62,000 nucleotides of DNA, from assembly GCA_002633005.1 (NCBI GenBank), contig NMRA01000812.1, forward strand, positions 1 through 62,000, written 5' to 3'. The first letter of the stretch is position 1. Each line of letters opens with the position of its first letter. The translations under genes and the position numbers were made by a program. Below are positions 23,941-36,000 of this stretch, piece by piece. A model generated the notes under the pieces. It made no database searches. It saw only the letters and a program-made list of their open reading frames with translations, and was not told where the DNA came from. The stretch is from Phoronis australis (lineage: Eukaryota; Phoronida; Phoronidae).

Positions 23941-26900
23941 CTCCAAGACACATGGGCAGATACAGGAAACGAGTTTTGCGTCAGATGGGTATGTACATGT
24001 ATACATGTATGTTTCAGCAAACCAACAGCGAAAATATAACCCAATATGAGGAACTCGGTGGACTGTTGAATTTTGTAAAGAGTGAATTATCTGTTTATGT
24101 GTGTGAGGTTGCATCAGACTCAGAAAACATGAATTGGATAAAATTTGATGTTGGTTTAAATATGCCACCTCTGTATTTAGGGAATGTTTACATGTATATT
24201 TCCCCTCAAGGTTATCAGCACGTAAACGAACCACCCTCGACACAACTGAATCCCTGATTGCAATTTGAGTCCTGTCATCCGAATAGTGGTTTCATGCTGT
24301 GCGGCGATTTCAATGCGCAAACAGCCACACTAGACAAATTTGCCAACGATGAAACTGCTGTTCAATTTCTTGAAAACATTTTATATGATAAGGGATGGTG
24401 TACAGATACCACACAGAGTGTCTCAGGAAAGGAGTGTAATAATTATTGTCATGAGTTATTGTACCTTTGTAAAAGCCGTAAAATTAGAATTTTAAATGGA
24501 CACTGTGGTAGCGATAAAGAAAGCGGTAAAGTTACTTTGATGAATACAAATGGAAGTAGTGTAGTAGACAATGTCATGGTAAATGAGGAACTTCTGACTT
24601 CAGTCAGTCATTTTCAAGTTGGTGAGAAAATTGCGTGTCTCCGATCATTTTTCGTTAGCACTTGCTTTAAGCTGAGAAGTACATCATAACCTTCAAGTAA
24701 ATAACAATAGATGGGAAACTCATGACTTAGATAGAAAAATAAACAAAGCCATAATCTGGAAAGAAAAAAGTAAAAACAATGATTTTGAGTGCTCACAGTT
24801 CACTAAAGATAACGGACGCCTGGAAAATGTTGCACGAAATCTTCAAAATAACATTTGTTCTGTTAATGAGGCCTTGGATAAAATGTATAGTTTGGTTTTA
24901 AATTCTATTACAAGCTCTGGAATGATAAAATCTGAACCATCGAAACGTAGATCAAAACATTTAACATGGTTTGACAGGGAATGTCATAATCAAAAGTTTC
25001 TGGTACGTACATGTTGTTATTCAAGGAAATATAGAAGGCATGGTTCCGATTAAAATTTTGCCATGGCTGAATATAGAAACTAAGAAGCGATATAAAAAAA
25101 TGATCAAAACTAAGCAAAAATATTCCGAGAAAGACTAACCAAATCATTGTTAGACTCATCTACATGTACATGTACATGTATGAGCGAGAACAAAAAACAG
25201 TCTTGGAACTGAATATTATCCACAGACAGTGGTATGATAGTTTTAAAAATGTCTATACGTCTCAGATTGGAGATTCACATAGATCCATGCCTACGTGTAT
25301 GTGGAACAATTTAACCCGAATCTACATGTATGAGTCGGTGATACCTTACATAATACGGAGAACCAGTCAGTCTTTAATTGAATTTAACTGTAGATAAATG
25401 TACATGTATTAATGATGTGAAACTGGGTAAAGCGGCTGGAAATGATAGCATTTTTTGGAGTTTTTCAAGTTCACAACAACTACATTTTAAGAATAGCTCG
25501 TTTGTCGATCTGTACAATAAAAATTTTGATACAGGGAACTATCCGTCTTAATGGAATTCAGGTGGAATAAAGTCTGTGTTAAAATTTGAAGTTAGGAATG
25601 ACCCAGATAACTACAAAGATATCACACTGTTACAGGTGGCAGACAAAATTTTCGCCCGGCTGTTAGGTAACCGACTCCACCCACGGGCAGATGAAAACAA
25701 TACTCTGTGTGAGGCTCAAGGTGGCTTCAGGAAGGGATATTTCACAGTTAATAACATGTTTATTCTATATACACTAATTAACAACTAATTACTGAAACAC
25801 AGAGGCCTTTTCTTTTGTTTTTTATCGACTTCAAAAAAGCGAGAGCTAGGGCCTTAAGTACAAAATGTCAAGTTTTGGAATACATGGAAAATGCATTAAA
25901 TTCTAAACGACATGTATAAAATGTGAACTCATGCATTTTGCTGAATGGGGACGGTTACGTAACCGATTTCTTCCAGCGTAGGAAGGGAGTAAGACAAGGA
26001 TGTGGAAAGAGATTTACAAAATTAACAAGGCTCGTGTGTAACTATTGGTCTAGTTAATTTTTATTCAGTCTTGTCCGCCGATGACTTGGCTCTCGTTGCA
26101 GAAACCGTTGTTGCTATGCAAAGATTAATTACCTAACTGGAAGAATGTTGTATAAAATGGAAGTTTCATGTGAACATGATGTCAAAAACAAAGGGTACAG
26201 TCTTTTCATGAAGAGGAATATATAAGAAATTATTAAAAGTGGAAATTATTAGCAAACAGTGCCAACGATTTCAGAGTATTTAGGAATCAAAATTGACTTC
26301 CCATGGTGTGTTTTACAAAGGCGCAGCCGAAAACTTCAGCTGATAAAGCGGCAAAAGCTAGATTAAATACATTGACGTTCCTGAGCAAGTGTGGTTGTAA
26401 TTGCTCGATGTAAAAGTATGCTGTATGGTCCTGAGATTTGGGGATTTCATCCTGCACAAGACATTGGAATGGTACACAATAAATTTTGTAATTTCTTACT
26501 GCGACGTGGACAGTACATGTATGTTTCAACCGTAGCAGTGAAAGGAGAGCTTGGGAGAGTGACGATGAACAAACATTTATATTGAGAATTGTTGAATACT
26601 GGTTAAAGTTCAAGTGAAAATGCCAAATCACCGTTATGTTAGCGTGTGCTATAATATTCAACATGAAGTGGCTGAACAAAAGAAGTGTTGGTGGGCTCTA
26701 AACACCACTGCCTCATTTACTTGTATATGTGATGAAGTTCAGTAACGATACTGCAGTAGTGGAAAGGTGGAATCAAAAATGCACTTTCTTTTCGAATATA
26801 AATTATATTCTGATTTGCGCATACAGTTTTTACCTAGATTCGATAGGGTGGACGGAGCTGTATTCAGGGATTATTTACAGACCCACGATTTTTATAACTT
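23940..26900 (+). mobile_element. Non-LTR retrotransposon, copy 1 (degenerate endonuclease and reverse transcriptase)
   Basis: Plus-strand pieces of an apurinic-type endonuclease (WIKFDVGLNMPPLYLGNVY, then FMLCGDFNAQTA near 24292-24327) precede a reverse transcriptase: NYKDITLLQVADKIFARLLG and EAQGGFRKGYFTVNNMF (25600-25765), RRKGVRQG (25977-26000), then SADDLALVAET (near 26075), and the C-terminal LLYG/GPEIWGFHPAQDI region (26415-26460). The frame is broken by many stops and frameshifts, so it is dead. The order EN then RT without LTRs defines a non-LTR element; the clade was not determined. Copy 2 lies at 52055-53800 in the same orientation. Confidence 0.85.
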
Positions 26901-27053
26901 GAGAAATTTGTTAAATATTTAATTAATGCTGAGAAATGTCGAAACGACAAGTTTTTTATGTAAATTACATGTAGTATTGGTGTAGATATCCTGTACTCTC
27001 TGTTTACTGTATACTTGTAATGTGGGCCGAAGTCCTGTTTACGTGAAATGCAT

Positions 27054-27059
27054 TTTAAT
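27054..27059 (-). promoter_or_regulatory. Possible polyadenylation signal of the methyltransferase gene
   Basis: ATTAAA on the minus strand 10 bases after the stop codon at 27070. If used, the 3' UTR is very short. It is the only AATAAA-like word noted close to the stop; weak evidence. Confidence 0.3.
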
Positions 27060-27069
27060 CTATCAATGT

Positions 27070-30000
27070 TCATTGTTCATCGCGTTCTCCTTTCTTCCTC
27101 ACGTCTACAATGGAATGGATTTCATCAAAGTGATAGTCATCCGGTTTGTCTGTTACAGCGTCCTCCAGCCACGTATAGAAAAGGTCAACTAAAGCCGTGC
27201 ATTCTTCACCAGAACGATGTTTGGACAAAGCGTCCATGAAAACCCAATTGGTCCAATAGCGTATGCTACCAAGGAACCACTTAGCTTGCCGGCGTCGGGC
27301 GTTAGCATCGTCTTAAATGAAAAATAAATGCTTTGATTATTGATTGTAACTGATTGAACATTGAAGTGCACACAGAGGTACTATAGGTAATAAAAAGTAT
27401 CACAGTCGTACCAGCAAGGAGCATCTAGTACCTGCATGTACAATGTAGTACAGAATATGACCAAAAGCCCGACGTCTAATAGAACGTGCCTTACCAGCTA
27501 TTGAAATAAGGGGTGTATATATACATGTAAAACACTGGTTATGACTTACATATTCTTCAGAAATTTTGTATTAAAGTCCGTACAACTATTTTCAATTCAT
27601 TCTTACTCATGTACAGTACGGTATCTGAAATATTGCTATTGTAAATGAAATTAGATAAATGAGTGGAGATAAGTGCTAATCTGTGTTGTTGTAAACATTA
27701 CATGGCAAACTTAAATTACTAACCAAGAAGGAATATTGGACAAATATTCTGAATAAAGATTGAACTCTCGGAAAGCCATCCCAACTGCCTGGCAGTCTTC
27801 AAAAACACGACAAAACTTAAACATGTTTTACATTCATTTCCAGCTGTTTTCGCTTTCCCAGTTAGATAGCTTATACCATAATACTAAGGTTGTTTGGCTA
27901 TAATTGCTTTTGATTACACTCAAAACTGTATCCGTTAGCTGCTAATGCAGTTGCATTGAGAAAATAAAACATTATTCATCTGATTTACATATACTGCGTG
28001 TTGCAAAATGGATCAGTAAGTAGACAGGAATCTGCCACGGTCTTGGGTAACACACCTGCCAAAGGGCGGTAGTCACGCTACCAATTAGACACTCCAAACT
28101 TTATAACGAAGTTGAGGAATTTTCCAAACCGCTGTCGGCAGAGAACTGTCGCGGAAAGTCGTTTTCAATATATGTTAATAGGCCAAAACCGGGTGTGCGT
28201 TCAGTAACGCTAGGACCTACTCTAGGACCTAGCTAAAATCTAGTTAAGGTCACGTGTTCTCATTTAAAATGCACAGCAACATCTCACATAATCTTGCTTT
28301 TTAGCAAGGTCCTAGCATTACTGAATGGGAGGTGGGTTTGGTATCCTTTTAAGGTATCTAGTCAGTGCTAAGAAAAGATAAGCAAGCTTTAAAATCCTTT
28401 TAAAAAATCGCAGTTTTATAAAGTGACATTACAGAGACTTGCAGATGGCTGGTAAAGTGAAGTGGATTAATATGGCATCACTCTTCTTTAGCTATGACGT
28501 ATCCGTCGTTTGCTTCAATTCAACATGCACAAGCGGCCGTAAACGCAAGGTTTGGTTTGCCTGTTTGGATACGGATTAGATGTTTGAAGGAAAGATGTAA
28601 GTCAAACGTCACTATTTTATCATTTGAAATGTTATCTTTCTGTGAAAGTGATGCCTTTTCTTTGGGAAACTTTAGTTTTTACAACGGAAATTCACTGACT
28701 GAATAAAACCCACCATCCGGAATCACCAAAAATGCAAGTCCCCAGCTTGCAAACTGATTACCTATGCCCTCACTATAACATGCCATTTATTTTAAGCAGC
28801 CTGCTTAATGAATTTATTTGAGTTTAGCCTATTATCGAGTATCTTTCATACGATTTTCTCTGTGCAAAATTGACCCAGCGATGTGAAGAAGTAAAAATGC
28901 ACACGTATTCATCAAACAGTTAACATATGCAAAGAAAAGACGCGCGCATTCAAGGAGATTATGCTAGGCACGAAATTACATGTCCTCTTCCCGAGAGCTT
29001 AATACTGTATTATCGCAGACTAATCATGATGATGACATACCGTGGTGGTACACCTAAACAGACGTATTAGATAATCGATGTCCTGTTACATACCGTCTGA
29101 AATCTCTTTAAATCTGAGAGAAAGGTAATTTTCTGAGATCAGCTGCTGCGAGTATTTGAACCTGCAACTTGCGTTCAAACTACTCTCTGCAGGCGGAGCT
29201 AAACTCTATTTCATAAATGGATGCGTAGAACAGGTAACGCACAGGTCTTAATTGCACCGAATGTACATGTATGGCTAGCAATGACTTGAATTGGTGATTT
29301 CTAATAAAATTGCAGAAACACAACGACTGTCGTTTTATAGCCTTGGTCAAAAGCAAGTAACTTCAAGCAGTCTATCCCATCCAATTCAAAAACTGCGTTT
29401 ATGGCACGAAACCGGTAATATCCCTTCATAGTCTTGACATTATGCTGTAAGCCCTCGAGAAAATGCATCACGACACAAAACTGCCCGAGTGGGTTACACT
29501 AGCCTACCTCCGTCTCCGTCCCGCATCCACTTCTCGTGGTAAGGGCATCGTACCAAGACACATTGAATGGACACCAATTCCAGCCCAGCCTTTGATACCT
29601 CAGAATCTGGATTTCGGAAGGGGGCACGGAATTCTTCTTCAGTGCGATAATACTGCTTGAAATTGGTGTCGTCGAATTCCTCCTAAAGTACAAAAGGCTT
29701 AGCAGGGGTCAAATGTTGATGTGATGTTATGAAAATAAGAGATGATTTGTATATGTTTAATAGGTAAATCACCAACTGAAAATCATTGAGAGTCTGGTGA
29801 GTCTGACGTTACCTGATTCTAGAATTAGGTCGTATAACGCTGGGAGCTGTAACCCTCAATCCCCGTTCAAATTGGTGTGTTCGGTTTTAATGTAGACGGC
29901 TTCCTTGAACTTTCTTCTATGTACATTAAAACTAGACGCCCAAATTGGAACAGGGATCAAGGTTACAGCTCCCATCGACGTAAGACCTAACTCTAGAACC

Positions 30001-33000
30001 AGGTCAACCTGACACTGGAAATCCAATCAGTGAACAAGATCCTTAGAGAGTGGGCAGAAAACAGTATATGGGAAGCGAGATCTGCCTTCAAAGGCACAGA
30101 CAGATACATGATCGAAGATCTCCCAGGGAGATGGTGGCTAGATAAAAATGTCCCGCAAAAGTACATGTAAATGAAAGCGTCGAAGAATTGTCGTTATTTA
30201 ACGACTACCAATTATACCTGCGTGATTTTACCATCACTCAGCATCCTTTTCCACAGAGAAGTCATCAGTTGAAACATGCTTCCTTTCGCGTTCCTCGATT
30301 TCCCCATGTATTGTCCATCGTCGTCAGTCATGCCGGCGCCGATGATGAAATGTCCACCTAAAGGAGTCTTGTATATTATCAAACACTCAGGCGAGACCTT
30401 AAAAGCAATTCCATATAAAAAACAGATAGTAGGCTATATATGCAAAATCCCCAATTTTGAAACTTAGCACATCAGCTGGACTTGTCAAAAGAAACCTGAT
30501 CCTGATTTTTTAAGAGTTTCCGAGTTTTTTTAACCCTTTTTACGACCACTTTGTACTTTTTCTGAAAAATAGCAAATAAAAGTACTGGGAAGTAGGTAAC
30601 TTTTTGTCAGCAACAACACATCATCGCTTCACGCTATTGAAAAGATACTATATAGCAGAAAGAAGAAAGAATAACATACGAGAAAAATTAGTTCGGATGG
30701 ATTTATTGATTTTTGATGTCCTCCCATTTTAGCCTAAAAAATGTCATTTTCACTGCTTATTATTAAGGCCATTCTTACGCATAATTAGCGCTCTCCCAAA
30801 TCTATATCGGACTCTTTTGGAATATGAGTAAACTTCCATCTGTTACTGCTTTCTTTGCTCAGCCCAACGCAAGAATAAACAATCTTGTCTCTTTCATAGT
30901 TTTTGTGCAGTCAGTTTTTTTACCTAACTCACTTACATACTTTTCTGCCAATCTGTGACTGTCAGTTAGACTAAAAGACTCTAGGAGGCGCTACTCGAGT
31001 GTGCAATTATCTATCGACCAAGATGCCAAATAGAACAAATATCAGTCGTTTTGCTACATCAGTGACGAAGAAGATCATGGGAAGCTATATGAGTGATTTT
31101 TTCTTCGCGGATTTTCAGTTTTGCTGGTGCAAAAATAAAAATCTATTATAGGATTAGAGAACTCAAAAAAGTCAATTTTAATGTACTGGTGAGTTATTAA
31201 TGCAACCCCTTTCACCATCTCATACTTCGGAGAAGCAGGTTTTATTCTTATTAAGGGTGCCCATTCCCCCTTGCTTGGTCAGTTTTTGAACACCGTAATG
31301 GACTAAGAATGCCACGCACTGCCTGCAGTGCATGCTGGTCCAATTTCAGACCTCCTTGACAAGTCCCTGTACATGTATATGCGCCTGAAAAAGTCCTCTC
31401 AAACTGTTAGCAAAGTTCATACTAAAACTAATCAAGATCTTCGAGATCACAAGTGAAAAGAGGACGGTGGATACGAGCAGAAGTGTCGTGTTATTGGACA
31501 TACAAAGGGTCAAGCAATGCTTCTTGGACTGTACAAATGCGGCCGAGCATGGTGACAGTACGCCAATGGAATTTGCAATTTCAGAAAAATAACAGGTACG
31601 GATATTTAGGATTGAAAACATAATACTTTCAGTGATATCCAAGTTACCGGCTTTCCAAACCAGTATTTAAACATTTGGGTGTTGTTGCGACTTACCAGCT
31701 AAAAGTTTCACAATATGTAAATTCCGTTCATGCGGCGGACTCAAAACCACAGTTTTTTGAAGGTAGGCTAGGTTTAGTGTATGATGCATTTCTACACAAT
31801 ACTTCACAAAACCGCAAAATACGTCGAATCCATCCCAAAACGGGAACATGTCACTCTTTTTTTAATCGAAAGCTATTAAGCAAATCACATAAAAATCCGT
31901 TAAAAAACTTAGAAGTAAACGAGGAAAACAAAAAAATGAAATTGCCACAAGGGTGCACAGATTCATTGGAAAGTCATCGTCGTCCGTTGTTAACTTCACA
32001 TCAATACACTTACTAAAATTTATCAAGATCCTGCAGTGGGTTTAAGAGATAAAGCTATGGGCGCAAAAAACAAAACTACCACTAGGAGGTGCCACAGTAG
32101 TCGATGTCGTTGGAAAATCATCATTAACCGTCCTCTTCACACTAAGAACATGTATGCTAATTTTCAAAATTATGCTTAGAGTGGTTTGGTTGACAGAGGT
32201 GCGGACGCCAAAAACAGACTAGGGAACAATAAAAATGGCCCTTAGATGGCGTAAAATATGTCAAATCATCCAAAAACGCCGTTTCTGTAATAGAAAGCTG
32301 TTTGCCAAATTTCATAAATTTCTATCAAGGAACAGGGGAAAATGGAAAAATTGAAATTGCCACTAGGGGGCACAGCGTTTGTTAGATCCGTCTGAAAGTC
32401 GTCTTCGTCCGCTGACAACTTCATATATATACACTAACTAAATTTAATATAGATCCTGCAATAGAGAAGTTCATGTTAACTCAACCTTTCGTCTTACTCA
32501 ACAAGACATCATCAGGATATGTACAGTAGGACAACAAGTGTCGATATTCTTTCAAGTCGCATCCATGTGGTGCAATGAGAGTGAGAGATACAGAGATAGT
32601 AAGCGGGTCATTACCATAGTTGCAGGGTCACTGAGCTCTGCATGTTATTGAGAGAACCAGTAGCATGCTGATCCTGAATGGCCAATGACTCCTTGATATA
32701 CAGTAATTCATTAGCATGTTTCTCACAAATACTACTGACTGAATTGGCTTGATGTTTGTTGCTAATACAATGCCTATAAATGTTACATTTGTCGGATGTG
32801 TTGTGTTCGTTCAGCGTGTCACAGAGGCGTCTCTGGGTGAGTCCAATATAGAATTCCTTACATTTGTCACATTCAACCACATACACAACATTGCTTCTAT
32901 TTAATAAAGGGATGGGTGATTTCAGTTTACAAAGCATATTGGAAAGTTTGCCAAGAGGTTTGGAAACAACTACTAGCTGAACGGCTGGGTATATGCAATT

Positions 33001-36000
33001 TATAAGGCGAGATAACTGACGTTTCAATTTTAAACTACTTGGTCCAGTGTAGCCAAGAGAAAAAACGTTCTTTTTCTCAGGTCCACTAACAGCTACATTA
33101 GCCGCCTCAGTCATTTTAGAAATGAAGTGTCTTTTGCAATTATTCAAAAATTTAAGAGGGTAACCATTGGCACGCAGTAACTGGAAAATCCTAGCTACGT
33201 CACTATCAAAAATTTAATTGGGAGAACAAATTCAGCATGCTACTGATTCTCTCAATGACAGGCAGAGCTCAGTGACCCTGCAACTATGGTAATGACCCGC
33301 TTACTATCTCTGTATCTCTCACTCTCATTTCACCACATGGATGTGACTTGAAAGAATATCGACACTTGTTGTCCTACTGTACATATCCTGATGATGTCTT
33401 GTTGAATAAGACGAAACGTTGAGTTAACATGAACTTCTTTATTTGCGCGACAATTGTCTGTTTTCTAATCGTACTTTCAGGAAAGGTCTGTTCCACTATT
33501 TAGTCATTCATGACATTTTCGTACATTTTTTATCAAAATATAATCAATAAAAATAAACCTCCAAATCGGAAGTGTGACTTTGTGAGCCAGTCGCATAATG
33601 CAAACACTTTACGTCAAAAGTTACCTGGGTAGAGTTGAGTATCAGTCTACCGGGTAGAAAATCTAGCCAAAATTACGTGTTGTCATTTGAAACACACCGC
33701 AATATCTCGTGTAATCTCGCGAAGTCTTGCGTGACTAGCGAGGTCCTAGCGTTATTGAAATCTACCGTCTCTAGCATGACTACCCCAGGCAAATGTTAAC
33801 TTGTTACGTATGTGCCGAGGTTGAATCGGCGAGCGCCACTCAGCCGCCATTGAGAATAGCCATTAGAGAGAAATAAGTAGGACCGGCTGACGGCACAACA
33901 TACCCAGTGCAGCACACTACCCGCTTGAGAAATTGCTGCTTGAGAGCTATGTAGGACCCTAGAACAGTGTTCGAATTTGGCTAACTTTGGAAAACCGTCT
34001 CAAAAATGCCTGATCGGATTCGCATGAAACTTTCAAATTACACTATGGTTTGTGCACCCTTCCCCAAATGCTGCACTGTTGCAAGAGGGGGTGATTTTCA
34101 TGAAATACAGTAATGTTGCATAAAACGAGAAAGAAACACCAGTTTAGAAAAGTGTCATCTTAAACATTTATGACAAATGAATTTTGATCATGTTATTGAT
34201 TTCGTTTTTTGCTATCAAGGCACATTTCTATTCTGTCAAATTTTACGAAAAAACACGGTCACGTGATCCAATTAATGACAGACAGGAAAAAATCAACTTT
34301 TATCAGGTTGCCTAATTAAGCAGACTCGTCAAAAAAATTTCACATAATCTTAAGCAATTTTTCATAGAAATTGGCTGTAAGGTTCGCAACATCTTTTAAG
34401 AAGAGTAAAATGTGCCAAACTGACTACAACAGACATTCATTCAAAAACACGAAGTTCCCTTAAGGTCCCTGTCTTTTCTATCCGCTGTAAATAAAACGTA
34501 GTCTCTTTGCACCCATATTCGTATACCTAATCCTTTTCATTTACGCCACAGCAACATTTAACCAAACAATGGGCAGGATCTTAAAAGATAGTTTTGTTGA
34601 TTTCTAATCCGTATCACTCCCGTCGCTTTTTAATATGGTTTAACATAATTGAAGTTTCCCTAATGACGACGAAGGCAGATCTAGGAAGGTAAGGGGACAA
34701 CACCCCTTTCCAGACGTAACCAAACACACCAAAGAGCATTGTAACATACCTGGTGCCAACTCTTTCGCTCGTGCCAGCAGCAGCTTTTCCCATTCGTCGG
34801 CTGCCTGTCTTCGAAATAGTCCTATCTCATCGGGCGCTGTCAGTTCAGAGCTGTGGATAGCTCCGGATATGTTGCATGGACTGTCAAGAAAAATGGAGAA
34901 TTGGTGATAGAAGCAGATTGTCTAACTTTGAAGGCAATAGAAACTCGGCCTCTTTCAAACAATTGTACTTCGTCAATAGATTTGTACAATTACGGCGGTC
35001 TTAAAGAAGACTGTTTATCAGTACATCTGATCTACGATGCAATTGTGGTGTGCATTAGAGCAATTGACGCATTCACAATGGTATCATGGCATTTAACATA
35101 TCCGGTGTGATATATCGTGTAATAAAACTTGTATTATTTTCGAGCTGGTTAGTTTCCGAAATTAAATTCCTGGAAATTTCAATCTAAGACCATTATCCGC
35201 CAAAGACGTACGATAAAAATTAGGCAAAACATATGTGTTAGATACCGGTAAACAGGTAAAACCTCATGAGTGATTTTAGAAACTCTTTGAACGGTGGTAA
35301 ATAATCGGCCGGTGAGTAGTGATCCTGATAAAAGACCACGGAAATGCTTACAGTGGACTAGATTAATATCTACACGTAGACTAAACTCAATTTAGACACC
35401 GCTGTAGACTGGAATTGAAACTACGGGAGATTTAATTTTTATTGCTGAACTGTATAAAGAAAGATAGCAAAATGGTAACTGTATCTTGTGAGAGTCGCTT
35501 TTCTACGCAACATACTTACATCGTCTGCAGGTAATGCATGGCGTTGGTTGAAAATCCCACCAACAGTGTTTCGTGGGGTACGCACACCTCATAGAAAGAT
35601 TTGGTGACGATCACGACGAACACATTGGGGAATGTATTCAGATTGTCTGGGTCCACTTGTGGTAGTAAACCTGAAGAAAATCGTCATGATATGCACGATG
35701 CACATTGTTGGCAGGTGTGTCTTATCTTGAAGGAAAACTGTCCAGGAAAGAAATTAATATATCCGTGAACATTGGTAACCGGAATTCTTTTAGACATATA
35801 TGTCGTATTCGTACTATTTCAAGTTGAAATCCGACAAGACTTTCTATAGCGTGTAATACCTAAGTCCTTTACTGGTGTTTGAGTCTGATTTGGCTTCGCA
35901 CGCAAAATGATAAGTACACTTGATTTACCTCGCCGGATCCGCTTGGTCAACCGGCTAAGACATCTGGCGTGCCTTCAGTGGCGCTAAGACCCACCCTAGG

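Larger units (their letters stand above)
32465..33438 (-). mobile_element. Penelope-like element fragment with inverted arms
   Basis: Arms of about 215 bp at 32465-32679 and 33224-33438 are reverse complements of each other. Between them a minus-strand frame encodes the C-terminal part of a Penelope-type protein with its GIY-YIG endonuclease. Both arms carry a hammerhead-like core (separate entries). Penelope elements are known for partial, inverted terminal copies and for hammerhead motifs in those repeats. The reverse transcriptase portion is absent, so the copy is dead. Confidence 0.85.
30358..34749 (-). other. Fifth intron of the methyltransferase gene
   Basis: A 4.4-kb intron holding the degenerate tandem array at 31919-32470, the Penelope-like fragment with inverted arms at 32465-33438, and a truncated MITE at 33639-33759. 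The stretches 30358-31900 and 33760-34749 show no recognisable gene or repeat. Confidence 0.65.

Noticed and set aside
23908-24243. A 111-codon minus-strand ORF
   Set aside because: It is the antisense shadow of the non-LTR endonuclease region on the plus strand.
32487-33416. Active hammerhead ribozymes
   Set aside because: Only the core around stem II is clear. I could not identify stem I pairing or a valid cleavage triplet, so I report core-like motifs only.
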